From: Chromatiales bacterium
GTDB taxonomy: Bacteria > Pseudomonadota > Gammaproteobacteria > Thiohalospirales > Thiohalospiraceae
Direction: 5' to 3'
Length of the DNA stretch: 5,444 nucleotides
Assembly (NCBI GenBank): GCA_026984715.1
Contig: JALSRO010000031.1
Span: forward strand, 1-5,444
How positions within the stretch are numbered: the first letter of the stretch is position 1; the number at the start of each line of letters is the position of its first letter. The notes under the pieces were generated by a model. The model was given only the letters and a program-made list of their open reading frames with translations. It was not told the DNA's origin and searched no databases. This document shows, piece by piece, positions 1 through 5,444 of the stretch. The translations under genes and the position numbers were made by a program.

Positions 1-307
1 GAAACTGATTGTAGCGTTTCAATCCATTGGAGGTCCCCGCCAGGTCCAGAATGATGCGCGGTGGATTGGTGGTGGTAAAACTCACCGGCCGTGAAGCAGG
101 CTCATTCATCTCCAGGACCAGAGAGGCCTCACTTCCCGGCTGATCGGTCACCCGTACCTCTTTCAGCACATTGGCAAAACCTGTCGACCATCCTGTCAGG
201 GCCGCGCCCACCACAAGGGTCAACACCAACTTGTGCATACGGCCAGACTGACCGCCTCTCTTCCTGAAATGCGCTATGCTTCTATCTGTCTTGGTCTCTC
301 GTTTCAT
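1..307 (-). CDS. pilQ: PilQ, type IV pilus secretin (N-terminal fragment, cut by window edge)
   Basis: This is the 5' end (102 codons) of the secretin gene; the rest lies beyond position 1. PilQ forms the outer-membrane channel through which the type IV pilus passes. Visible here are a basic N-terminal region (residues 1-26), a hydrophobic signal-peptide core (about 27-41) with likely cleavage after the GFA at 43-45, and the start of an AMIN domain (about 47-102) with the typical PPRIILDLAG stretch at 82-91. AMIN domains are known to bind peptidoglycan and localise the secretin. The ATG at 307 is chosen because a GGGGA-type ribosome site lies just upstream, 14 nt after the pilP stop. An in-frame ATG at 238 would give a shorter, more ordinary signal peptide but has only a poorly spaced purine-rich match. 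The secretin pore domain is not in the window, so the identity rests on the AMIN domain and the position after pilP. Confidence 0.9.
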   Translation of the reverse strand, partial: MKRETKTDRSIAHFRKRGGQSGRMHKLVLTLVVGAALTGWSTGFANVLKEVRVTDQPGSEASLVLEMNEPASRPVSFTTTNPPRIILDLAGTSNGLKRYNQF

Positions 308-321
308 CGTCTTCCCCACCC

Positions 322-867
322 TTAATCCTTCAGACTGATCTGGGCCGGACGCTCCATCCATCCACCCATGCCATCAGAGATGATTTCAGTTATCTTGATC
401 CTGTCTCGCGACAACTCCGTTACGCGCCCATGATTGTGACCCAGATGATTGTTCTTTCTCACCTGATAGACCGCTCCATCCGGAGACTGTACCAGCGCCA
501 CCAGCTGCCCGGCCTTCTGCAGACTCCCGACCATGCGCAGCGTATCGAGCTGGAATGCCTCCAGTGGTTCACGCTTACGTTTGGCATCCGGATGAACGCC
601 GCTGTTCTTGCGGTGCTTGTTCATGCGCTGCAAACCGGTTATCGACAGAAAGGGATCACGCAGGTTGGATGCCTGATAGCGAAACCCCTCCTCCTTAACC
701 AGCGGTGGCAGCGGTTTCACTTTTCCCTTTCTGGTCTCGCGGATCTTGGCTACGTAGCTCACCAGATCATCGACATTGTCGTTGGCGCACCCGCTCAGCA
801 GGCTCCCGGTAACCAGCACCAGAGCGATGGGCAGAAGCGAATATCCGCACCTGCGTTGGCCGATCAT
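322..867 (-). CDS. pilP: PilP, type IV pilus assembly lipoprotein
   Basis: PilP is the periplasmic lipoprotein that joins the PilN/PilO pair to the secretin PilQ. The 181-residue length is usual for the family. Residues 1-26 are a lipoprotein signal peptide ending in the lipobox LSGC, with lipidated Cys27. Residues 33-56 (DDLVSYVAKIRETRKGK and a proline-rich stretch) form the N-terminal segment known to bind PilN/PilO. The family motif YQASNLRDPF is at 64-73. A basic linker follows (81-100), then the C-terminal beta-sandwich domain (about 102-178) with LGHNHGRV and the ending GMGGWMERP typical of PilP. The start overlaps the pilO stop by 4 nt (ATGA) and is preceded by AGGAGG with 7 nt spacing. 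Residue +2 after the lipid cysteine is Ala rather than Asp, although PilP is normally associated with the inner-membrane complex. Confidence 0.96.
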   Translation of the reverse strand: MIGQRRCGYSLLPIALVLVTGSLLSGCANDNVDDLVSYVAKIRETRKGKVKPLPPLVKEEGFRYQASNLRDPFLSITGLQRMNKHRKNSGVHPDAKRKREPLEAFQLDTLRMVGSLQKAGQLVALVQSPDGAVYQVRKNNHLGHNHGRVTELSRDRIKITEIISDGMGGWMERPAQISLKD

Positions 868-1499
868 TTTTTCCCCTCCTTCCTCTCCTTACGGATCTTT
901 TTCTGCTCTTCTTCACTGAGATAGCGATAGGTTCTGGCAGTCAGGTCCATTACCAGTTTCGATGCATCCTCCTTGCCCGCCTTGCGAATCGAAATGTTGT
1001 GCAACGTGACGATGCGTGACAGCGCCGCGGTATCACTGATGAATTTGCCAAACTGGTGATAGGTGCCTACCACGCGAATCTGGATCGGCAGCTCTGCATA
1101 GAACTCCTTGAGCTGCTCCTGCTGCGGTTTGAACAGCTGGAACTCGAGACCGTTCCCAATTCCCGCCTGAGATATGTCCACCAGAAGTTCGGCAATCTCC
1201 GCTTTTCCCGGGAGCTGTTGCAGCATGTTGTTGAACATGTCCCGCATCACCTTGTTCTGCTCCTGGTAGGCATCGAAATTGGAGGCCAGCAACTGTTTCT
1301 GCTCCAGCTCCTGTTTCAACTCCGTCTCCATCGAGCGCCGCTGCTCCAGCTGTTCGAGCTGTCCACTGATAACGAGAAAATATCCCGCAACCAGCACGAC
1401 GACACCGATCAGTGAACTGAGAGCCAGTTGAAGATGACGCGGCCATCCGCAGATGTTGCTCAAATCAAGCTCTGCGCTCGCCAAATCGGAAATACTCAT
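864..1499 (-). CDS. pilO: PilO, type IV pilus inner-membrane alignment protein
   Basis: PilO is a bitopic inner-membrane protein that pairs with PilN and, through PilP, connects the inner-membrane motor platform to the secretin. The 211-residue protein shows a short cytoplasmic N-terminus (1-24), one transmembrane helix (about 25-44), a Gln/Glu-rich periplasmic coiled coil (about 46-95), the family region LPGKAEIAELLVDISQAG beginning at 96, and a ferredoxin-like C-terminal domain containing GTYHQFGKFISD (145-156). It ends in a very charged tail (196-211). The start codon shares one base with the pilN stop (TGATG), and a GGAGG ribosome site lies inside the end of pilN, 7 nt before the ATG, so translation is probably coupled. 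The reading frame is intact and the assignment is firm from both sequence and gene order. Confidence 0.96.
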   Translation of the reverse strand: MSISDLASAELDLSNICGWPRHLQLALSSLIGVVVLVAGYFLVISGQLEQLEQRRSMETELKQELEQKQLLASNFDAYQEQNKVMRDMFNNMLQQLPGKAEIAELLVDISQAGIGNGLEFQLFKPQQEQLKEFYAELPIQIRVVGTYHQFGKFISDTAALSRIVTLHNISIRKAGKEDASKLVMDLTARTYRYLSEEEQKKIRKERKEGKK

Positions 1500-2071
1500 C
1501 AGCCCGCCTCCACCTTGTTTTCGTCGTGTGCAGTCACGTGGCTCACCCGCAGCACGAAGCGGCTACTGCGATCACTGGAGCGCTCGTCCTTGCTTTCAAT
1601 CACCTCCAGGCGCGGATCGGCCACCCACTCCGCTCCATCCAGCTGGCGCATCAAATCCGACACGTTGGCATTGGATTGCGCCACCCCTTCGATCTCCAGC
1701 ACCGTGCCGCGCTGCTTCATTGCGGTGAAGTAGACTCCGGCAGGGATGACCCGGGCCAGCTCATCCAGCATATGAACGACGGCGGTACGGCTGCTCTGCA
1801 GCTCGCCGATCACCTCCATGCGCGCCATCAGCTGCTGCTTTTCTTTCTTCAGCTCCTTGATGCTTGCGATGCTCTTGTCGAGAGAGGCAATCTGCTCCTG
1901 CAGATAGGTGTTGCGTTTCTGCTGCGCATCGATCAGTTCGCCGATATAGAGGTAACCACCCAGCACGATGGCCAGGGCAGAGAGGGTCCAGCCGGCGGCA
2001 AACATGGCGAAACGGCGCTGCTGCCCCTTGCGCCGCGCCTCCCGCCAGGGCAAGAGATTTATTTGTTTCAT
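1499..2071 (-). CDS. pilN: PilN, type IV pilus inner-membrane alignment protein
   Basis: PilN is the inner-membrane partner of PilO and the docking point for cytoplasmic PilM. The 190-residue protein begins MKQINLLPWRE; the INLLP motif at residues 4-8 is the known PilM-binding peptide, which inserts into a groove of PilM. A basic stretch (10-20) precedes a single transmembrane helix (about 22-44). A periplasmic coiled coil follows (about 47-92), then a ferredoxin-like domain with VIPAGVYFTAM (108-118) and VLEIEGVAQSNANVSDLM (124-141), typical of PilN/GspL-C-like folds. The start overlaps the pilM stop by 4 nt (ATGA), with GAGGAG 9 nt upstream of the ATG. The C-terminal tail after about 180 is polar and probably disordered. 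Confidence 0.97.
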   Translation of the reverse strand: MKQINLLPWREARRKGQQRRFAMFAAGWTLSALAIVLGGYLYIGELIDAQQKRNTYLQEQIASLDKSIASIKELKKEKQQLMARMEVIGELQSSRTAVVHMLDELARVIPAGVYFTAMKQRGTVLEIEGVAQSNANVSDLMRQLDGAEWVADPRLEVIESKDERSSDRSSRFVLRVSHVTAHDENKVEAG

Positions 2072-3135
2072 TGATCAAAACTCCTCAGGGCAAGACCACA
2101 GGCAATCATCATTGCCGGCGCCTCTCTCTCCAGCTCCTGAGCAACCACCCCGGGCGCCAGAGTCATGGAGCAAAAAGGGTTCGCGACAGATGCGGGAATC
2201 CCGCAGATTTCGGTAACTGCCGATGCAACTTCGGGAATGGTTGCGCACTCGCCGGAGAGCACCACATGGTCCACGTGGCTGACACCGCTTGCGGAGAAAA
2301 AGAACTGCAGCAGACGGGTGCACTGCTGCCCCACCGCCTTGCGGAATGAAGGTAGAACCTCCACTTCGAAATCTTCTGGGAGCTCGCTGCTGCGGCGTGC
2401 CTGCTCTGCCTGCTCGTAGGTCAGCCCGTAGTGCTGCTGGACCGCCTCCGTGAGCTGAACATCGCCAAACATCTGCTCACGGGTGTAGATGCTCTTCCCA
2501 TCCCGCAGCACTACCATGGTCGTGGTAGTGTCGCCCACGTTGATCAGGGCGACGGTGTGCACTTTGGAGCCACCTGCAATCTGGTTGCCGAGCAGTGGAA
2601 AAGCGTTCTCCAGGGCAAAAGTTTCCACATCCATGACGCTCGCATTCAATCCAGCCTGCTCCAGTACCGCGATACGGGCATCCACGTTTTCGCTACGGGA
2701 TGCCACCAGAAGAACCTCCACCAGTTCCCCCTCGCCGACCGGTTCCCCCACACAGAAGTCCAGGTTGACCTCCTCCATGGGATAGGGGATATACTGCGCA
2801 GCCTCCACCTCGATCTGCTCCTCCAGCTCCCCCTCGCTGAAACTTGCGGGCATGGTGATGGTCTTGGCGATAACCTGAGAGCTGCTCACCGCAACTGCGC
2901 TGTTCCCCACCTTGCTTCCGGAACGGAGAAAGGCGCGCTGAACAGTAGCCGCCACTGCATTCACATCCTTGATATCGTTCTCCACCATTGCGTTCATGGG
3001 CATCTTTTCCACCGCAAAGCGTTCCACACGGTAGCCTGCTCCATTGCGCGACAGCTCTATCAGGCGTACTGCCGAAGCTCCGATATCCACTCCAATCACT
3101 TTCTTTTTTTTGCTTTCCCAGAAACGTGCCAACAT
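2068..3135 (-). CDS. pilM: PilM, actin-like type IV pilus assembly ATPase-fold protein
   Basis: PilM is a cytoplasmic actin/FtsA-like protein that binds nucleotide and the N-terminus of PilN, linking the alignment complex to the motor side of the pilus machine. It has 355 residues. The phosphate-1 motif VDIGASAVR is at 16-24, the PilM signature QYIPYPMEEVNLDF at about 114-127, the phosphate-2 motif NVGDTTTTM at 199-207, YTREQMFGD at about 217-225, the adenosine-side motif LSGECATIPE at 293-302, and a typical end MIACGLALRSFD. ATG at 3133-3135 is chosen as start because AAGGAG lies 8 nt upstream. Upstream in-frame GTG and TTG codons at 3138 and 3141 sit too close to that site. It is the first gene of the operon. 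The adenosine motif carries Glu296 where a second glycine is usual. Confidence 0.97.
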   Translation of the reverse strand: MLARFWESKKKKVIGVDIGASAVRLIELSRNGAGYRVERFAVEKMPMNAMVENDIKDVNAVAATVQRAFLRSGSKVGNSAVAVSSSQVIAKTITMPASFSEGELEEQIEVEAAQYIPYPMEEVNLDFCVGEPVGEGELVEVLLVASRSENVDARIAVLEQAGLNASVMDVETFALENAFPLLGNQIAGGSKVHTVALINVGDTTTTMVVLRDGKSIYTREQMFGDVQLTEAVQQHYGLTYEQAEQARRSSELPEDFEVEVLPSFRKAVGQQCTRLLQFFFSASGVSHVDHVVLSGECATIPEVASAVTEICGIPASVANPFCSMTLAPGVVAQELEREAPAMMIACGLALRSFDQ

Positions 3136-3143
3136 CACCAAGA

Positions 3144-3149
3144 CTCCTT
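3144..3149 (-). promoter_or_regulatory. Ribosome binding site that fixes the pilM start
   Basis: AAGGAG on the minus strand lies 8 nt before the ATG at 3135. The alternative start codons TTG (3141) and GTG (3138) would leave only 2 and 5 nt of spacing, so ATG is favoured and the protein begins MLARFWESKKKK. Confidence 0.7.
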
Positions 3150-3491
3150 CTCTACCGACACCCGGCCTGTACAGTTTTTTTTACCAATGCGGTGTCACTC
3201 TGTTACTAGCTATCGGCAGAGCGATGTTTTTTCTTTACCTGGGGATACGAGATGATGTGCAGCCATTGCGATACGTGCAGTGGAAACCGCCAGGAAGGTC
3301 GCGGCATCGCCACCACCAACGGTCGCCGTCGACAGACGCCGGAGGATAGGAGGCCAGATGGCATTCAAGCATGGAGGAGTCGGCTGCGGGCCGGCACGCC
3401 ACGGCCTGTCATTCAATATCGTATGGTTAGAGGCTTCAGGCAGGCACCGGATCTGCGTTTCATCCCGCTGGGCAGGGATATCCGAGTGTCG

Positions 3492-3511
3492 CGGGCGCAG
3501 GAATGCGCTCG
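3492..3511. repeat. Inverted repeat / hairpin with GGAA tetraloop
   Basis: Positions 3492-3499 pair with 3504-3511 (eight pairs, seven Watson-Crick plus one G-T at 3494/3509), with a GGAA loop of the GNRA class when read on the plus strand. The hairpin lies directly before a second, longer one. Its function is unknown; it has no following T-run, so it is not an intrinsic terminator. Confidence 0.5.
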
Positions 3512-3546
3512 GGCGACCTTGGCAAGGGAACGACCCTTGCCTGCCC
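3511..3546. repeat. Inverted repeat / long hairpin, 8-bp perfect core
   Basis: GGCAAGGG (3521-3528) and CCCTTGCC (3534-3541) form a perfect 8-bp stem around the 5-nt loop AACGA. An outer GGGC (3511-3514) pairs with GCCC (3543-3546) across an asymmetric internal loop (6 nt on the left, 1 nt on the right). No T-run follows on either strand, so a Rho-independent terminator is unlikely. It could be a structured leader element, a dispersed intergenic repeat or a protein site. Confidence 0.55.
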
Positions 3547-3592
3547 ACGGCGCCGCGTTCCAGCACCTGCCCGAAGCCCTGAATGCGGCATC

Positions 3593-3615
3593 TGTTTCGC
3601 GAGGTTGGCGAAACA
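3593..3615. repeat. Perfect 8-7-8 inverted repeat, candidate operator for ponA
   Basis: TGTTTCGC (3593-3600) and GCGAAACA (3608-3615) are exact reverse complements separated by 7 nt. The repeat ends 2 nt before the -10 hexamer at 3618 and covers the place where the -35 element should be. That position is typical for a dimeric regulator binding at a promoter; the regulator is not identifiable from the sequence. Confidence 0.5.
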
Positions 3616-3623
3616 TTTATACT
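3595..3623 (+). promoter_or_regulatory. Putative sigma-70 promoter of ponA
   Basis: The -10 hexamer TATACT (3618-3623) matches the consensus at five of six positions and lies 42 nt before the ponA ATG, giving an expected leader of roughly 35 nt. At 17-bp spacing the -35 position (3595-3600, TTTCGC) matches only two of six bases and falls within the inverted repeat. The promoter may therefore depend on an activator or be weak. It is inferred from position and the -10 match only. Confidence 0.4.
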
Positions 3624-3665
3624 ATCGGGCTGTTTCAGGCCGGTTCCACTACTTTACTTCTGCCC

Positions 3666-5444
3666 ATGTTGTCGCGACGCAAGATTTTCATGTTCAGTAC
3701 CATCGCGGTACTGCTCCTTCTCCTCGCCGGAGCGGCTGCCACCGCTGCGGCCTGGTTCTATCTCAACCCCCGGCTGCCGCCCATCGACGCCCTGAAGGAG
3801 GTAAAGCTGCAGACCCCCCTGCGCGTCTACAGCGCGGATGGGCGGCTGCTGGCAGAGTACGGGGAACAGCGCCGTATCGCGCTGCACTATGATGAGATAC
3901 CGCCCACCATGATAAAAGCGGTACTGGCAGCGGAGGATGACCGTTTTTTCGAGCACAATGGCGTCGATATCAAGGGAATCCTGCGCGCCGCCATAACGCT
4001 GCTGCGCACCGGCGAAAAGAGCCAGGGAGGGAGCACCATCACCATGCAGGTGGCGCGCAATTTCTTTCTGGGAAGGGAGAAAACCTACCTACGCAAGATC
4101 AACGAGATTCTACTTGCTCTCAAGATCGAGAAGGAGCTGAGCAAACAACAGATTCTGGAACTCTACCTAAATAAGATCTATTTCGGGAATCGGGCCTACG
4201 GGGTGGGGGCGGCCGCACGAGCCTACTACGGAAAGGATCTGAACGAACTCAGCGTGGCGCAGATGGCGATGATCGCCGGCCTGCCCAAGGCCCCCTCCAT
4301 CTACAACCCGATCGCCAACCCACAGCGGGCGCTGGCGCGGCGCAACTATGCCCTCGAGCGGATGCATGCCCTGGGCAGCATCGATGACATTACCTACCGG
4401 AAGGCGCTTGCGGAGCAGGACACTGCCCGCCGACACAAAACCCAGCCCGAGGTGGAAGCCCCCTACCTCGGAGAGATGGTGCGCCGCGAAATGGTAAAGC
4501 GCTACGGAAAAACGGCGTACAACGCCGGCTACCGGGTATTCACCACCATCGACAGCCGGCTGCAGGCTGCGGCCAACAGGGCTGTACGCAGGGGTCTGCT
4601 CAGCTACCTCCATCGCCACGGTTACCCCGGCCCCGAAAGGCACTTCGACCTGCCCGCCACGGAGCTGGAACGGTGGCTGCGCAACCGCCGGAGCAACGCT
4701 GCGGCCGCTCTGCCCGAGGAGCTCGCCGGAGCAATGAGGAAAGTGCAACAGCTCCCGGTACTGGGAGGGCTCTCCCCCGCACTGGTACTACGCGTCGACA
4801 ACAGTGGCATAACCGCCTGGATTGCTGCGGATGACCGATTGATTACACTGCCACACACCAGTATCGCCTGGGCACTCCAGACGGCTGGGGAAAGGGGCAA
4901 GGCCCCAAGAAGGCCCGGAGACATCTTCACTGCCGGGGATCTCATCAGGGTTCAACCATCGAACCAGGGGAAGTGGGAGCTGGCAGGTCTGCCGCAGACC
5001 GAAGCAGCCCTGGTTTCCCTCGATCCGCACGATGGTGCCATTCTTGCCCTCACCGGGGGCTTCGACTACTTCAAAAGCAAGTTCAACCGGGCCATCCAGG
5101 CCGAGCGTCAACCGGGATCATCGTTCAAGCCCTTTATCTACTCTGCGGCTCTGGAGAAGGGATATACGGCAGCCAGCATCATCAACGATGCCCCCGTCGT
5201 CATGGATGACGAGAATCTCGACGAGACCTGGAAACCGCAGAACTACAGCGGCAACTTCTACGGCCCTACCCGCCTTCGGGTGGCACTGACCAAATCGCGC
5301 AATTTGGTCTCCATCCGCCTGTTGCGCAGCATCGGCGTCGGATATGCAGCCAAGTACGCCACTCGTTTCGGGTTCCGCTCCGATCATCTGCCACGCGACC
5401 TCTCCCTCGCCCTGGGAAGCGGCAGCGTTACACCGCTGGAGCTC
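3666..5444 (+). CDS. ponA (mrcA): PBP1a, bifunctional peptidoglycan glycosyltransferase/transpeptidase (3' end outside window)
   Basis: PBP1a polymerises lipid II into glycan strands and crosslinks their peptides at the outer face of the inner membrane. The 593 visible codons are open to the window edge; gammaproteobacterial PBP1a usually has about 800-850 residues. A basic start (SRRK, 3-6) and signal-anchor helix (about 10-32) precede the GT51 glycosyltransferase domain (about 50-225). This has EDDRFFEH with catalytic Glu90 (90-97), QGGSTITMQ (120-128), RKINE (143-147) and ELYLNKIYFG (165-174). A linker and OB-like (ODD) insert occupy about 290-445. The transpeptidase domain begins near 447, with SSFK (nucleophile Ser485, Lys488) and SRN (544-546). 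The KTG motif lies beyond the window. ATG 3666 is preferred because it keeps the basic anchor and follows the promoter, but no clear Shine-Dalgarno sequence precedes it; ATG 3690 is the alternative. Divergence from pilM is the common gammaproteobacterial arrangement. Confidence 0.96.
   Translation, partial: MLSRRKIFMFSTIAVLLLLLAGAAATAAAWFYLNPRLPPIDALKEVKLQTPLRVYSADGRLLAEYGEQRRIALHYDEIPPTMIKAVLAAEDDRFFEHNGVDIKGILRAAITLLRTGEKSQGGSTITMQVARNFFLGREKTYLRKINEILLALKIEKELSKQQILELYLNKIYFGNRAYGVGAAARAYYGKDLNELSVAQMAMIAGLPKAPSIYNPIANPQRALARRNYALERMHALGSIDDITYRKALAEQDTARRHKTQPEVEAPYLGEMVRREMVKRYGKTAYNAGYRVFTTIDSRLQAAANRAVRRGLLSYLHRHGYPGPERHFDLPATELERWLRNRRSNAAAALPEELAGAMRKVQQLPVLGGLSPALVLRVDNSGITAWIAADDRLITLPHTSIAWALQTAGERGKAPRRPGDIFTAGDLIRVQPSNQGKWELAGLPQTEAALVSLDPHDGAILALTGGFDYFKSKFNRAIQAERQPGSSFKPFIYSAALEKGYTAASIINDAPVVMDDENLDETWKPQNYSGNFYGPTRLRVALTKSRNLVSIRLLRSIGVGYAAKYATRFGFRSDHLPRDLSLALGSGSVTPLEL

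Larger units (their letters stand above)
3136..3665. other. 530-bp intergenic region between divergent pilM and ponA
   Basis: This region must hold the start signals for the pil operon (leftward) and probably for ponA (rightward). Recognised in it are the pilM ribosome site, an A8 tract in the pilM leader (3175-3182), two adjacent hairpin-forming inverted repeats (3492-3546), a perfect inverted repeat (3593-3615) and a good -10 hexamer for ponA (3618-3623). No convincing -35/-10 pair was found for pilM on the minus strand, and no sigma-54 GG/GC element was found near it. Small ORFs occur on both strands, but their translations are rich in Arg, Pro, Cys and Gly and resemble no family I know. 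The one point in favour of any of them is a consensus AGGAGG ahead of the ATG at 3358. Confidence 0.8.

Noticed and set aside
3167..3182. CTGTACAG palindrome next to a T8 run, as LexA box or plus-strand terminator
   Set aside because: A LexA box needs 8 nt between CTGT and ACAG, and here there are none. The 8-nt palindrome leaves no room for a hairpin loop, and there is no plus-strand gene ending here.
3169..3204. Minus-strand GTGACA followed at 17-18 bp by ACTGTA/CTGTAC as a pilM promoter
   Set aside because: The -35 is acceptable but the -10 matches the consensus poorly; not enough to call.
3213..3230. ATCG...CGAT short stem followed by T6, as a terminator
   Set aside because: The stem is only about 4 bp and no plus-strand gene ends before it.
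2431..3255. Long plus-strand ORF (274 codons) antisense to pilM
   Set aside because: It is the shadow of the pilM coding frame; the translation is His/Cys/Leu-rich with no domain, while pilM on the other strand is unmistakable.
3210..3566. Minus-strand ORF of 118 codons in the intergenic region, upstream of pilM
   Set aside because: No recognisable ribosome site or domain and an unnatural Arg/Pro/Ala-rich composition; it is probably chance.
4167..4748. Minus-strand ORF (193 codons) opposite ponA
   Set aside because: It lies wholly within the conserved glycosyltransferase and linker part of ponA and has no recognisable domain; it reflects GC-rich codon use in ponA.

Overview
The window carries a conserved gammaproteobacterial arrangement: the type IV pilus alignment-complex operon pilMNOPQ on the minus strand, and, diverging from it, the gene for the bifunctional class A penicillin-binding protein PBP1a (ponA/mrcA) on the plus strand. 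Gene order and protein motifs point to a gammaproteobacterium of moderately high GC. The species cannot be named from the sequence. No mobile element, phage gene, CRISPR array, tRNA or rRNA was seen, and no gene shows an internal frameshift.

Layout from left to right: positions 1-307 hold the 5' end of pilQ (outer-membrane secretin), cut by the window edge. pilP (322-867), pilO (864-1499), pilN (1499-2071) and pilM (2068-3135) follow, all on the minus strand, so transcription runs pilM-N-O-P-Q. The M/N, N/O and O/P junctions overlap by 4, 1 and 4 nt, and P/Q is separated by 14 nt, which indicates one translationally coupled operon. A 530-bp non-coding interval (3136-3665) separates pilM from ponA. 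ponA runs from 3666 to the right edge with no stop, so its 3' end, including the transpeptidase KTG motif, is missing.

How the genes work together: PilM is a cytoplasmic actin-like protein that docks onto the INLLP motif at the N-terminus of PilN. PilN and PilO are bitopic inner-membrane proteins that pair through periplasmic domains. PilP is a lipoprotein that links PilN/PilO to the secretin PilQ. Together they form the cell-envelope-spanning part of the type IV pilus machine. PBP1a polymerises and crosslinks peptidoglycan, the layer this complex must cross.

Nothing in the coding part looks like an undescribed system. The less ordinary material is in the 530-bp intergenic region: a perfect 8-7-8 inverted repeat placed over the -35 region of a likely ponA promoter, a pair of adjacent hairpins further upstream, a short ORF with a consensus Shine-Dalgarno sequence, and one of two A8 homopolymer tracts flanking the pilM start.
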